Numbered from the stretch's first letter, positions 27,355 through 36,172 are shown. The stretch: 64,000 nucleotides of DNA from Rubritalea squalenifaciens DSM 18772 (GCF_900141815.1 NZ_FQYR01000003.1:1046294-1110293); one strand, 5' to 3'. Notes: a model not told the origin generated them from the sequence alone. Made by a program: numbers and translations.

Positions 27355-27732
27355 ATGCCTCATCGCCATCCACACCCTGACCTCAGCCTCCAAGAGAATC
27401 TGGACGCCAGTAGAGCCTTCTTGAAGCACTCGTCCCTAAGTGGAGCGAGGACAAAGAAGTACTTTACCCTCGGAGGCATCATTGCATGGAGTCCTTTATT
27501 TCTCCCTCTGATCGGCCTATCCTCTTTTCTTCCAGAGCATTACTATCGCTATTCAACAATCACCGCATTCGTGATCTGTGTTTGCGCAATCGTTAGACAT
27601 TCAAAGCTCCCAGCTAGCCTCATCCACTGCGAGAACTGCAATACTGCTTGGCAGAAGGAAAATCACGAAGATGTAGATTACTACGTATGCCATCCTTGCC
27701 AGACCTACTTCAAAGGCGGAGATTTTAGTTAG
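27355..27732 (+). CDS. Small membrane protein with zinc-ribbon tail
   Basis: The protein has 125 residues. Two hydrophobic segments (IIAWSPLFLPLIGLSSFL and TAFVICVCAIVRH) are followed by a C-x2-C ... C-x2-C pair (HCENCNTAW, YVCHPCQTY), a likely zinc ribbon in the cytoplasm. It starts 6 bp after the thioesterase-like gene. No named family recognised. Confidence 0.65.
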   Translation: MPHRHPHPDLSLQENLDASRAFLKHSSLSGARTKKYFTLGGIIAWSPLFLPLIGLSSFLPEHYYRYSTITAFVICVCAIVRHSKLPASLIHCENCNTAWQKENHEDVDYYVCHPCQTYFKGGDFS

Positions 27733-27741
27733 AATTACCCT

Positions 27742-28041
27742 ATGAAATCCATTACCTCCACAATCTACATGAAACCCGAGGCTGAAGGTGGCAGACATTT
27801 CGGCCTCAGGCAGGATTACTGTCCGCACCTCATCCCTGCTGGTACAGACGAATGGATTCCTGTAAGAGTGACAGGTATCGAAGGAGCAGAGGAAGCATCG
27901 CTGGGCACCACTAGCACAGTCACTTTTTAGCTCATGTACGACACCCTCGACTACTCAGCCCTCACTGCCGGACACAAATTTATCATTCGCGAAGACACAT
28001 AAGTGGTCGGAGAAGACCGCGTCATCCAAACTATCGATTAA
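27742..28041 (+). pseudogene. EF-Tu C-terminal-like small protein, broken by two in-frame stops
   Basis: One frame (27742-28041) reads as one 98-codon protein if two stops are read through: TAG at 27928 and TAA at 28000. Before, between and after them it continues coherently: GGRHFGLRQDYCPHLIP, GTTSTVTF, LMYDTLDYSALTAGHKFIIRE and VVGEDRVIQTID. The pattern (gGR...Y-x-PH, G-T-x-S-T-V-x-F-x-LMY, L-x-x-G-x-x-F-x-I-x-E, V-V-G-x-G-x-V) is that of small stand-alone proteins related to the EF-Tu C-terminal beta barrel. The first 62 codons alone would miss half the barrel, so this is most likely a recent pseudogene. Confidence 0.7.
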
Positions 28042-28047
28042 CCCTAT

Positions 28048-28425
28048 ATGAGCATGAGTATTCCAGAAGGTTGGACAGATGACATGAATATTGAATTACC
28101 ACACGGCCATACACAAAGCCAAGTGGCTGAGTTCATCATGAGTCAGCTAGATCAGCGTATAGGCTACGATACAGCTATCCAACAACTGATCTCAGAGTTT
28201 GGCATAGATGACGAAGATGCTTATCTTGCATACGATAGGACGCAGGGAGGTATCATCCGAGCTCTTACCTGTCAGCCAGCCAACAAACCCAATAAAAGAA
28301 AAGACCCTATAGCACACCATTCATTTAACGTGGTGTGGGAAGAACTACCTAAGAAGCACCTTTTCTCCCAGGAGAAGAAGGCAGCCGGTAAATGGCATCG
28401 TTGGTACCTTGAGAGAAAATCTTAA
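28048..28425 (+). CDS. Hypothetical protein
   Basis: A 125-residue soluble protein. The N-terminal half looks helical (HTQSQVAEFIMSQLDQRIGYDTAIQQLISEFGIDDEDAYLAYDRTQGGIIRA), the C-terminus is basic (KKHLFSQEKKAAGKWHRWYLERKS). It begins 6 bp after the EF-Tu-like pseudogene. No family recognised. Confidence 0.6.
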   Translation: MSMSIPEGWTDDMNIELPHGHTQSQVAEFIMSQLDQRIGYDTAIQQLISEFGIDDEDAYLAYDRTQGGIIRALTCQPANKPNKRKDPIAHHSFNVVWEELPKKHLFSQEKKAAGKWHRWYLERKS

Positions 28426-28427
28426 AT

Positions 28428-28818
28428 ATGCAGCCTAACAAAAAAACCACGCCCATCCACGCGCACCCGCCACATTGAAGTGGCTATCTGCAGTCTGCTA
28501 GGCATCTTAGGTGCCGTTCATTGCGAGCTCTACCATCACTGTGCCTGTGGTCACTTGAAGCATGGAGCGGCCCGCGAACTCCTACCTTGGATTGCGGATG
28601 GTTTGGGCTTCGGAGGACTGGCTGGAGCCTTTGTCATTTCTCTAGGTGGTGGATTCCATTTCTCTCGAATCACCACGCTGCTATGCGCACAGCTTCTCCT
28701 CATGATGTTCTATTACCGCAATCCTATGAGTGCGCTCGTAGCCATTATCCTGATCCCCTTCTTCATCTGCCATCTCGTCGGGATTTTCAAGCTGCCTCGC
28801 CCCCTAAATGCTAAATAA
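28428..28818 (+). CDS. Small membrane protein, possible frameshift in an A7 tract
   Basis: The main frame from GTG 28480 gives 112 residues with three hydrophobic segments (VAICSLLGILGAVHC, IADGLGFGGLAGAFVISLG, LVAIILIPFFICHLVGIF). Its upstream frame has no start. An ATG at 28428 reads MQPNKK and would join the main frame (KPRPSTRTRHIEVAIC) if the A7 run at 28440-28446 were one base shorter. Either the gene starts at GTG 28480, or the run is a slippage site or sequencing error. Confidence 0.5.
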
Positions 28819-28867
28819 ACAGCATCAAAGCTTGCTAGTGGGTACGGTATCGCCATAGTCTGGCGCT

Positions 28868-29623
28868 GTGAAATGTCGTTACCTGCTGTCTGCCGCCCTT
28901 TGCCTAATTCTAAGCTCCTGCCAGAAAGAACCGAGCCAAGATCTAGAAACCGTCAAAGCCTCACTCTCTCAGGCCCAGCAGGAACTTATCAGCCTACGCA
29001 ATGCCGACACATCCAAGAGTCAAAAAATCATCGCCCTGCAGAATCACATTATCAATCTACAGCAACAGCGAGCCTCCCTGCACATTGCCAATGTCAGAAC
29101 AACAGATGCGATTACTCAACAGCTCAACCAGCATATTCCCTCTGCTGATCAGGCTAGCATCGAGCAGACAACTCACAGAGAATCCCTCATCTACTTACTC
29201 AATACGCTCAACTCAAGTGATCACTTCACAGAGACTCCAGAAGAGGGACTCTCCAAGTACGTCAAAGTCCTGAAATCCGAACTGGAGATCCACGCCCTCT
29301 ATGACAGCCCATTAGACTATTATCGTGAACTAAAAATAGAGGACACCAACATACGCTGGGACGAAGCCGCCAGTCAGGAAGAATACCTTCTCAAGTCCAG
29401 TCTCGCATGTGAGCTCATCAGCCTTCACTACCGCTGCTACCTTTCCAGCCATCAAGGCTACTACTTTACTCCCGAAGAGCTCCCACTCCTTCAACTTGGC
29501 CTGACCAACTTTCCGGGCCTAAATGCCCTGCGCGGTGAAGCTGGCTATTACAGTGCTGACATCGCCAAATATCTGCTAGAGTATCGCTTTCAACGCCCAG
29601 AACCTGACCCTGAGAGAGAATAA
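28868..29623 (+). CDS. Putative lipoprotein with coiled-coil region
   Basis: A 251-residue protein from GTG 28868. Signal MKCRYLLSAALCLILSSC has a lipobox (LSSC) followed by QKEPS. Residues about 25-75 are coiled-coil-like (LETVKASLSQAQQELISLRN, IIALQNHIINLQQQRASL). The C-terminal half is helical and acidic with several Tyr-rich turns. No family recognised; probably anchored in the outer membrane facing the periplasm. Confidence 0.65.
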   Translation: MKCRYLLSAALCLILSSCQKEPSQDLETVKASLSQAQQELISLRNADTSKSQKIIALQNHIINLQQQRASLHIANVRTTDAITQQLNQHIPSADQASIEQTTHRESLIYLLNTLNSSDHFTETPEEGLSKYVKVLKSELEIHALYDSPLDYYRELKIEDTNIRWDEAASQEEYLLKSSLACELISLHYRCYLSSHQGYYFTPEELPLLQLGLTNFPGLNALRGEAGYYSADIAKYLLEYRFQRPEPDPERE

Positions 29624-29630
29624 GTAATCT

Positions 29631-29756
29631 CGGTACGGGCAAACACTCCAAGACTTAGACATCGAACCTACCTGCGCCCCAGGAGTGGACAGCAAAATGA
29701 TCCTCGCCAGCCATTCCGGAAAAGATACAATCCTGCCTCAAGACATCTGCTCTTAG
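29631..29756 (+). pseudogene. Possible gene remnant
   Basis: Between two genes one frame is open for 41 codons and protein-like: YGQTLQDLDIEPTCAPGVD then SKMILASHSGKDTILPQDIC, ending TAG at 29754. It has no upstream start. It may be the tail of a decayed gene; very short, so low confidence. Confidence 0.25.
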
Positions 29757-29789
29757 CTCACTCGTTTTCCTTTTCACCTCAATCTCCGA

Positions 29790-30095
29790 ATGAAGATCTA
29801 CTCCGACTTTCCCTTTAAGAAGCCTGAAAAGCCGCTTCACATCGCCAAAGTATCCCTGAGGCTAGCGCAAGACAATGAGGAGCCCATCCACTGGCTTCAT
29901 CCTCCCGCATCATACGGCAAAGCCTACAACCCATCTACCGAGGCAGTTGCTCTCTCCACGCTCGCTGAGATGAGCGACGCCCAACTGACCCTGACCATCC
30001 AGGAGCTCGCCTACCAAGCCCCCTACAGCCAGGAGACCATGGGACAAGTACTGGTAGAATCCATGCGGGAAGCTGCCACAAAACTGAAACTCTAG
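29790..30095 (+). CDS. Hypothetical protein
   Basis: A 101-residue soluble protein, predicted beta N-terminus (LHIAKVSLRLAQDNEEPIHW) and helical C-terminus (LAEMSDAQLTLTIQELAYQ, MGQVLVESMREAATKLKL). No family recognised. The next gene starts 11 bp downstream, so they are probably cotranscribed with the MCE protein gene. Confidence 0.6.
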   Translation: MKIYSDFPFKKPEKPLHIAKVSLRLAQDNEEPIHWLHPPASYGKAYNPSTEAVALSTLAEMSDAQLTLTIQELAYQAPYSQETMGQVLVESMREAATKLKL

Positions 30096-30106
30096 ACTCA
30101 CCGTTT

Positions 30107-30607
30107 ATGAAAATCGCCGCCGCACTTCTCGCTGGACTCTTGCTTGGCTACTTCCTTCCCGTTCTCTTTAAAGAGCAGCCTGAGCTCAGCCACTACACCA
30201 TCCTACTAGACAATGCCGGCCAACTCAGTGAAGGGAGTGAAGTCACGTACCTGGGAGTCACGATTGGCACCGTTACCGAGGTCTTGCTTCAAGAGAAGCA
30301 GCCCGCAGTAAAAATCCAACTGGAGGAAAATGCCCCTTTGATCAATGAGGCCGATGCCTTCCACCTGGTTACAGCCAGCCTGTTAGGCGACCGCCAGCTC
30401 ACGATCACCCCAGGTAAACCAGCAGGTAAGCACTTACCACATGGTAGCACGATCACCGCCCAAGAACCCAGTGTCGATCTTTCCCCTTTCCTGAAAGACC
30501 CATCCAGCTACATCGACCTCTTCACCGCCCTCTCCAAGCTTCCAGAAGGTCAGCGCAAAGAAGCGATCCAGCAATGCCAGGAGATTCTGAAAAATCAACA
30601 ACAGTAG
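30107..30607 (+). CDS. MCE (MlaD-type) domain protein
   Basis: A 166-residue protein with an N-terminal membrane anchor (AAALLAGLLLGYFLPVLF) and one MCE domain: YTILLDNAGQLSEGSEVTYLGVTIGTVTEV is the hallmark strand pair, and ASLLGDRQLTITPG follows. MCE proteins form hexameric periplasmic rings carrying lipids with an MlaE/MlaF ABC permease. Neither partner gene is here, and the protein lacks the long helical tail of most PqiB/YebT relatives. Confidence 0.8.
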   Translation: MKIAAALLAGLLLGYFLPVLFKEQPELSHYTILLDNAGQLSEGSEVTYLGVTIGTVTEVLLQEKQPAVKIQLEENAPLINEADAFHLVTASLLGDRQLTITPGKPAGKHLPHGSTITAQEPSVDLSPFLKDPSSYIDLFTALSKLPEGQRKEAIQQCQEILKNQQQ

Positions 30608-30624
30608 AGCTGCTCAAATATTCA

Positions 30625-30978
30625 ATGTCCCTGCTAGAAAATCCATTCGTCCATCACGGCATTGCCGTCCTCATACCTTCATTACTCGCACTTCTCCTCG
30701 CTCCAGTATGGCGTAAATCCCAGCACGTACCTATCTTCTTCTGCATCTTCACATGGATTCTAGGCTTCATTATAATCCATATTCTTGGAGCCATAAGAAC
30801 TAGCCAAATGCTCAGCGAGCACCTCAAAAATCCACTGAGTGAAGAAGAATTCCTCGCCATTCCAGACGGCCCCAACATTACCGCAGGTTGGATCCTGCTT
30901 GGCTGGATGGCTCCCTTGCTAGCCGCGATTACCATCAAAGTCATCCGCCTCAAGGCTCAGCACAAAGCGAAGCAATAG
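30625..30978 (+). CDS. Small membrane protein
   Basis: The protein has 117 residues from ATG 30625; an in-frame ATG at 30574 would overlap the MCE gene by 34 bases. Three hydrophobic stretches (GIAVLIPSLLALLLAPVW, FFCIFTWILGFIIIHILGA, TAGWILLGWMAPLLAAITIKV) make it polytopic with a basic C-terminus (KAQHKAKQ). Close placement suggests cotranscription with the MCE gene, but no function is known. Confidence 0.6.
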   Translation: MSLLENPFVHHGIAVLIPSLLALLLAPVWRKSQHVPIFFCIFTWILGFIIIHILGAIRTSQMLSEHLKNPLSEEEFLAIPDGPNITAGWILLGWMAPLLAAITIKVIRLKAQHKAKQ

Positions 30979-31100
30979 TCCCATTAGGAGCACATATTGA
31001 TATCGATTCCTACCGCTACTAGTCGAGTTAGAGCCAGCCAATCCATTTACCTCTACAGACAATCCGCTGAATCAGTGGCCCATATTGATATGCTCCCCAT

Positions 31101-31137
31101 AAATAACAAAAACGCTCCTGAACAAGCAGGAGCGTTT
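31101..31137 (-). terminator. Terminator for the 31162 gene
   Basis: Perfect eleven-base stem AAACGCTCCTG / CAGGAGCGTTT with a six-base loop; on the minus strand it is followed by TTGTTATTT after the stem's own T-run. Confidence 0.82.
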
Positions 31138-31161
31138 CGGTTGAAACCGGCGAGGATAAGA

Positions 31162-31875
31162 TTACTTCCTACGGCGTAGTAGAAGAGCCATCCCACCTAT
31201 TCCGAGCAAAGCCATGGAAGAAGGCTCTGGCACGACGGTTCCAGTCACAGGCCCGCCACCAGTAAAGCTGAATAGCGTATCCATATTGCCCACAGTCACC
31301 TCAGTGCCATTGGCCGTGATGGTGCCAGCTGCGCCAGTGTCTGTCACCTGCTCGTCGAACTCCGCACGAGTAGTCAGTGTGAGTTCTGCACCAACAGAGA
31401 GGTTCAATGCCGTGGTATCTACTTGAGAATTGATCGGGTCGCCCCCACCTCGGAATTGTAGGCTACTCGTACCATCCACATTAAAGTCCACTCCGATGGA
31501 AGCAAACTGTAGATTCATACTTGAGTTGATCAGATTGATCGTTGACTGGGCGCCACTAGCCACACCGGATATACCATCCGTATTTCCCGCACTGCTGTAG
31601 TCTGAATTGGTAAGAGTCAGACTAAAGCCATCACCTATCAGGAGAGCACCAAATCCAGCGCCACTCGCTGAAGTCACTGTGGCATTAGAAATGACCAGAT
31701 CATCCAGAACTTCCGTGTTCGCATCGATAGCCGACAGCGAGCTGGAACCAAAATCCCAGTTGGCATCATTGAAAACATCGGTATCTCCTCCCGAACCGGT
31801 CCACGTGACCACGCATTGGCCACTGGAAATCAAGCCTAGCATTGCCAGACCACAAATCATCGAGGTTTTATACAT
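31162..31875 (-). CDS. PEP-CTERM sorting-domain protein
   Basis: A 237-residue secreted protein, the only long minus-strand gene in this 16-kb stretch. It has a Sec signal peptide (MYKTSMICGLAMLGLISSGQC). The mature part opens WTGSGGDTDVFNDANWD and is rich in Ser/Thr/Gly with beta-solenoid-like repeats, as in autotransporter passenger-like PEP-CTERM proteins. It ends VPEPSSMALLG, hydrophobic stretch, RRRK. Confidence 0.86.
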   Translation of the reverse strand: MYKTSMICGLAMLGLISSGQCVVTWTGSGGDTDVFNDANWDFGSSSLSAIDANTEVLDDLVISNATVTSASGAGFGALLIGDGFSLTLTNSDYSSAGNTDGISGVASGAQSTINLINSSMNLQFASIGVDFNVDGTSSLQFRGGGDPINSQVDTTALNLSVGAELTLTTRAEFDEQVTDTGAAGTITANGTEVTVGNMDTLFSFTGGGPVTGTVVPEPSSMALLGIGGMALLLRRRK

Positions 31876-32105
31876 TTTATTGATGGGGTTTCTTTAAAAT
31901 AAGACAAAGCGTAATATGCCCCATACTAACTACTTACGTCAACCATTCTCCTCCCCAACAAAAACAATACACTGGTACATTTTCCACACCACTCATCTCC
32001 CTCAAGGTTTCTGCTACTATACACAAAAGACCATTTTATAATTCCAAGAAACGCCCCACACCTGTTAGCTAAGGCCAAGCAAACAGAAATTGCTGCCCCA
32101 TCACC

Positions 32106-32537
32106 ATGCATAGTATCAAACCCGGCCGAGGCCCATCCATCGCAGGAGGCGTCTTCTGCATCTTCTTCACCGCTGTCAGCCTTGGCATGTTCATCCTCTT
32201 CGCCACGGTCATTCCTGATTCCGCTCCTCAGCCCATACGGATCATCTTCCCGCTCTTTCCGCTTGGCTTTGTCTGTCTGGGCGTATTCCTGACCGTCTAC
32301 AACTTCAAGAATGCGACCAGCAAAAACCGTTACTCGGCTTTCGATATCACTACGGGAGAAGAGGAGCCTGATCCGCTGAACGAGTTCTTTAACAAGACCA
32401 AGCCTCAGGCTACTCAGGATGAGCCAGAGGAATCTCTGGAGACTCGACTCGAAAAGCTACAGGAGCTAAAAAACAAAGAACTCCTCAGTGACGAGGAATA
32501 CAGCAGTCAGCGCACACGCATCCTCAACTCACTTTAA
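32106..32537 (+). CDS. Membrane protein with SHOCT-like tail
   Basis: A 143-residue protein with two membrane helices (GGVFCIFFTAVSLGMFILFATVI and IIFPLFPLGFVCLGVFLTVYNF), a charged linker and a C-terminal short helical pair LEKLQELKNKELLSDEEYSSQRTRIL, the SHOCT (short C-terminal) motif. SHOCT domains are usually oligomerisation or nucleic-acid-associated helices. The cellular role is unknown. Confidence 0.75.
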   Translation: MHSIKPGRGPSIAGGVFCIFFTAVSLGMFILFATVIPDSAPQPIRIIFPLFPLGFVCLGVFLTVYNFKNATSKNRYSAFDITTGEEEPDPLNEFFNKTKPQATQDEPEESLETRLEKLQELKNKELLSDEEYSSQRTRILNSL

Positions 32538-32628
32538 ATCAAGCCTCTTAATCTTCTATTAAGGTAGTTCTGCTATAGTCTACTCATCCCCCCAGAAATA
32601 CCCCCTTATTGTATGTGAAAAAACATCA

Positions 32629-32659
32629 AGCGGTCCGTCACTGACGGTCCGCTTTTTTT
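32629..32659 (+). terminator. Rho-independent terminator
   Basis: Eleven-base stem AGCGGTCCGTC / GACGGTCCGCT (one T-T mismatch) followed by seven T. It lies about 90 bp after the SHOCT-like gene. Confidence 0.85.
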
Positions 32660-32735
32660 GTGACCTGCAGCAATCATCCATATCAACGCAAGATAAAAGG
32701 CCATCGCAACGTATTCATTACCTTAACTACTCTTC

Positions 32736-33068
32736 ATGTTACTACTGCCACGTCTCAGCTGTAAGCGCCGCTTTTGGCTACTCGCAGCTATCGCCCTCCC
32801 CATACTTTCTTTCCTCTGGGGACCTACCCTGTTTCATCTCGTCCACCGCATGGGTACCAGCAATTCCGAAAAACAAACAATGCGAGAGCGCTACCAGCAC
32901 CTCTCTCAGATCAAGCACCACGAGAAAGACCCAACCGAACATCAGGAACAGCGCGATATCTATCTTTGGTTCCACATCAGGGGCTGGAATATCGATGAGG
33001 GCTGGCACGAAAACTTTGCCACTGAACGTCTCCGCCAATGGAGCGAACTCTGCGAGTACTGGGAATAA
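32736..33068 (+). CDS. Hypothetical exported or membrane-anchored protein
   Basis: A 110-residue protein with one hydrophobic segment (FWLLAAIALPILSFLWG) after a basic N-terminus. The rest is hydrophilic, rich in His, Glu and Trp (HEKDPTEHQEQRDIYLWFHIRGWNIDEGWHENF). No family recognised. Confidence 0.55.
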   Translation: MLLLPRLSCKRRFWLLAAIALPILSFLWGPTLFHLVHRMGTSNSEKQTMRERYQHLSQIKHHEKDPTEHQEQRDIYLWFHIRGWNIDEGWHENFATERLRQWSELCEYWE

Positions 33069-33168
33069 CATGCTGAGACCACAGTTCGTAAAGGCGTGCA
33101 CCCAATTCGCAAAACAGAGCAGCTTGATCGACTGATCCACGTAAGCATGATAGACCGTCCTCTAGTCT

Positions 33169-34350
33169 GTGAAAAAACTGATGTCTATCCTCCGCCCATA
33201 TCGCACCAGAGCTCTGCTGATCCTGATCAGCATTGCCACACTTGCCTCTGCGCAGGCAGAAACCATCACCTGGAATGTCCAGCTGAAATACGGCATCACC
33301 GCAGCCGGCATCAAGAAAGCCATAGCAGACGCCAAAGCGCATTTCACAAAAGCACCGAGTGACCAGGTCATCCTGGAGTTCGACAAAGGCACCTACTATC
33401 TGGAAGACAGATCCGAGCAAGAAGGCATCATCAACCTCAGTCATGTCAAACCAGGCCTCGAGGGCAGACTCATTTTCAAAGGCCAGGGCATGGATAAAAC
33501 GACTCTCGTCTTCAGCGATGACAAGCATGCCATCGTAGGCCGCCAGACCTACCGGGTCACCATGATGGGTATGCACATGACGCGTAAGAACTACACCGTC
33601 AGCCAAGGGCACGTGGTCTCCCTCTCCCCCGGGAAAATCATCCTCGATATCCAGCCCGGCTTCCCAACTCCACTGGATATATTCAATCCCGACAGCTCCC
33701 AAGGCCGTTACCTCCGCCGCTACCAGGATAGCAAGACTGATCCCCAGATCATCCAGCCGGACAATGAGCAAATCCCCTGGCAAAGCGCCAGACACATCGA
33801 GGGACAACGCTGGCAACTGACTCTGAAAAGAAAATCACAGACCGCCAACTACCCGCTTGGCTCCCTCATCGGGATCAAGTCAAAGCATGGCGGCCAGACC
33901 TACTGGTTCATGGGCGGGTCCGACTTCATCTTCGACTCCGTCAAATGGACCCACAAGACGCGCGGTGTCTTTCGCGGTAGCTTCGGTAATATCCAGATCC
34001 TGAATTGCGTGACCGACCGCGCCCCTGCCATCCTGGGCCAGGTCCCCTGTCTCGCCTCCCCCGGTGGCGGTCCTCAGATCGGTCAGCCCTGGGACAAGCC
34101 CATCACTGGAAACATCGTGCGCAACTGTCGCTTCATCGGCTCCGGCGATGACGCCGTCGCCTTCTTCCATGCCGAGGGCTCCGTCACAGACTGCTACATT
34201 CAGGACGCCTTCGCCCGTGGCATTCTCCTTTCCAATAGCCCCAAGGTCGTTGCCGAGAACAACGAGCTCGTCCGCTGCCCCATCCAGCGCAGCAAAGATC
34301 ACCGCCTCCCGGGCGCACCACCGCTCGACCAGCAAAAAACGAAGCGATAG
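33169..34350 (+). CDS. Secreted right-handed beta-helix protein (pectate-lyase-like fold)
   Basis: A 393-residue exported protein from a GTG start; the signal peptide covers about residues 1-30 (LLILISIATLASAQA). ILEFDKGTYYLEDRSE and GRLIFKGQGMDKTTLVFSDD are a typical helix entry, followed by repeated short strands with N-C and N-N turns (ILNCVTDR, VRNCRFIGSGDDAVAFFH, VTDCYIQDAFARGILLSNSPKV). This fold occurs in pectate lyases and several glycoside hydrolases (GH28, GH110). No family-specific catalytic set can be assigned. Confidence 0.78.
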   Translation: MKKLMSILRPYRTRALLILISIATLASAQAETITWNVQLKYGITAAGIKKAIADAKAHFTKAPSDQVILEFDKGTYYLEDRSEQEGIINLSHVKPGLEGRLIFKGQGMDKTTLVFSDDKHAIVGRQTYRVTMMGMHMTRKNYTVSQGHVVSLSPGKIILDIQPGFPTPLDIFNPDSSQGRYLRRYQDSKTDPQIIQPDNEQIPWQSARHIEGQRWQLTLKRKSQTANYPLGSLIGIKSKHGGQTYWFMGGSDFIFDSVKWTHKTRGVFRGSFGNIQILNCVTDRAPAILGQVPCLASPGGGPQIGQPWDKPITGNIVRNCRFIGSGDDAVAFFHAEGSVTDCYIQDAFARGILLSNSPKVVAENNELVRCPIQRSKDHRLPGAPPLDQQKTKR

Positions 34351-34383
34351 GCTCTCCCCAAAACTCAAAACACAACTCGAAAA

Positions 34384-34418
34384 AAGCCGCACCCACACAA
34401 GGTACGGCTTTCTTTTTC
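34384..34418 (+). terminator. Rho-independent terminator
   Basis: Eleven-base stem AAAGCCGCACC / GGTACGGCTTT (one mismatch) followed by CTTTTTCC, 34 bp after the beta-helix gene. Confidence 0.8.
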
Positions 34419-34563
34419 CCCTCGTCGCAAAATCCCCGGAAAATATCATAGACGAGCCCACCCTTCTTATCGCAAGCTGATCGCTACTATGAGGTGAATT
34501 ATCGACTCACCATCGATCCCACTCATCTCAAAAACCTCTACCTCAAGCCCAAAACACCCATCC

Positions 34564-34923
34564 ATGTCCTGCCACTGCACCGACCTTCCGGAAACCCTCT
34601 ACCTGCAGCAAGCCCCTCACGGCTGGCACCACCGCCTGCTGCAGAAGACCTGCGGCCAGCACGCCAGCCTCTTCCAGTGTGCAGATTGCGAGCAGTACTG
34701 GGCTATCGACTTTCCGCGCAGAGAGGAGCCACAAGTCGTCACCCGTATCAGCGACCCTGATCAGTGGCAGCCAGCGGGCGATGCCTCCCGCAAGCAGCTC
34801 CTCACCCACTCCCGCGGCGGCACCACAGAGACACCCTGCATCTGGGCCGGCTGCGGCGCCCCCACCGTGCATCAGACCATCTACTGCATCGACCACCTCT
34901 ACGAGACGGGAGCCAGGATCTAA
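34564..34923 (+). CDS. Cysteine-rich hypothetical protein, likely zinc-binding
   Basis: A 119-residue protein with ordered Cys/His pairs: MSCHCTD, LLQKTCGQH, FQCADCEQYW, CIWAGCGAP and YCIDHLY. QAPHGWHHRLL is a notable conserved-looking stretch. The layout suggests one or two structural zinc sites. It has no signal peptide or membrane segment. I recognise no named family. Confidence 0.6.
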   Translation: MSCHCTDLPETLYLQQAPHGWHHRLLQKTCGQHASLFQCADCEQYWAIDFPRREEPQVVTRISDPDQWQPAGDASRKQLLTHSRGGTTETPCIWAGCGAPTVHQTIYCIDHLYETGARI

Positions 34924-34996
34924 CATAACCACATCCTCCCTGAGCTAAATCGCGTGCAACTTGCTAGATGTGTGTTAAAAACACACCACAAACAGC

Positions 34997-35500
34997 ATGG
35001 CAGCCGAATACACCTTTTCAGGAGAGCTCAAGTTCGAGGAATACCTCGAGTGTCACAAGATCCTTGCTTCCAGGCGCCGCATTGCCCTGCGCACTGTACT
35101 CACCCTTAGCGGCCTGGGGATGATCCTGAGCACCCTACTCTCAGCGAGCCAGAAGGAAGACAAGATCATCCTCATCTATGGAGTCCTCTTCATCCTCTAC
35201 GCACTGGTAATCTCCCCGCTCCAGTTCCGTTGGCGGGTTCGCCGGCTCTGGAGCCAACACCCGTCCTCCAGAAACCCCTTCCAAGTCACTCTCAAGCCCG
35301 ATGGCCTCCAGACTATCGATGACAAAGACCAGCCCATCCACTGCGACTGGTCAAACTTCATCTACTACCGTGAGAGTCCCAATTGCTTTCTCCTCTATCT
35401 CTCCCCGCTCAGCCCCCTCATCCTCCCCAAACGCCTCTCCCCGGAGCAAGATCTCCCAGCGATCAAGGAATTGTTAGACGTAAGGCTCGGTAAAAAATAA
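34997..35500 (+). CDS. YcxB-like membrane protein
   Basis: The protein has 167 residues. FSGELKFEEYLECHKIL leads to two helices (TVLTLSGLGMILSTLLS and ILIYGVLFILYALVISPL) and a cytoplasmic beta domain (FQVTLKPDGLQTIDDKDQPIHCDWSNF, FLLYLSPLSPLILPKRLSPEQ). The plan matches the YcxB family and the paralogue at 22622. Function unknown. Confidence 0.7.
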   Translation: MAAEYTFSGELKFEEYLECHKILASRRRIALRTVLTLSGLGMILSTLLSASQKEDKIILIYGVLFILYALVISPLQFRWRVRRLWSQHPSSRNPFQVTLKPDGLQTIDDKDQPIHCDWSNFIYYRESPNCFLLYLSPLSPLILPKRLSPEQDLPAIKELLDVRLGKK

Positions 35501-35604
35501 GTAACACCGCATTTTGATCAAGCTCATGTGCGCCATCTACGACACCATAGGGACAAAATGCCTTCAATCCTCTGATAGATAGAATCAAACTAAGCACACA
35601 AACG

Positions 35605-36120
35605 ATGTCCACCCTAGCCATACTCGGAAGCTCCAGTCCTGACGGCAACACCTGCGCCCTCGCCAGAGCCGTGACAAGTACCTGCAGCGGCAAGTTGCTC
35701 GATCTCTCAGACTACGATATCACTCCCTGGGATTATCAGGCAAGAAATGGCGGGGACGACTTCATTCATCTAGCACATGAAATGGCTGCGGCTACAGACA
35801 TCATCTTCTGCACTCCTGTCTACTGGTACGCCATGAGCGCTCAGCTGAAGACATTTATTGACCGCTTCTCAGACCTCATCACACGCAACAAAGAGATCGG
35901 CCGCTCCCTTGCCGGTAAGCGTACCTGGCTCATTGCTACAGGATCAGACGAAACCCTGCCCGAAGGATTCGAAATTCCTTTCGCTCTCACTAGCCAATAC
36001 TTCCAGATGCACTACTCCGGAGCCCTCTATGGGCAAACCAACGACGATGGACTCCTCCCCATCGCTTTAGAAGAAGCCAAAACCTTCGCCGGCAAAATTC
36101 TTGGCACACCATCCATCTAA
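35605..36120 (+). CDS. NAD(P)H-dependent FMN reductase / flavodoxin-like oxidoreductase
   Basis: A 171-residue flavodoxin-fold protein. LAILGSSSPDGNTCALARAV is the FMN phosphate loop, and IIFCTPVYWYAMSAQLKTFIDRFSDL is the second flavin-contacting loop of the NADPH-dependent FMN reductase family. GKRTWLIATGSDETLPEGFEIPF follows. It is cytoplasmic, probably a quinone or flavin reductase. Monocistronic in context. Confidence 0.86.
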   Translation: MSTLAILGSSSPDGNTCALARAVTSTCSGKLLDLSDYDITPWDYQARNGGDDFIHLAHEMAAATDIIFCTPVYWYAMSAQLKTFIDRFSDLITRNKEIGRSLAGKRTWLIATGSDETLPEGFEIPFALTSQYFQMHYSGALYGQTNDDGLLPIALEEAKTFAGKILGTPSI

Positions 36121-36172
36121 CCCACTTCTCGATACATCCCCCATCTTGGCGACGTAGCTAATGGAAGAAACC

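Noticed and set aside
32977..33816. Long minus-strand frame opposite the beta-helix gene
   Set aside because: It is antisense to a gene with a clear signal peptide and fold, and its composition is that of a shadow frame.
34494..34563. Plus-strand fragment MNYRLTIDPTHLKNLYLKPK upstream of the Cys-rich gene
   Set aside because: It looks coding for about 25 codons, then runs into nonsense composition and is in a different frame from the real gene; too short to call.
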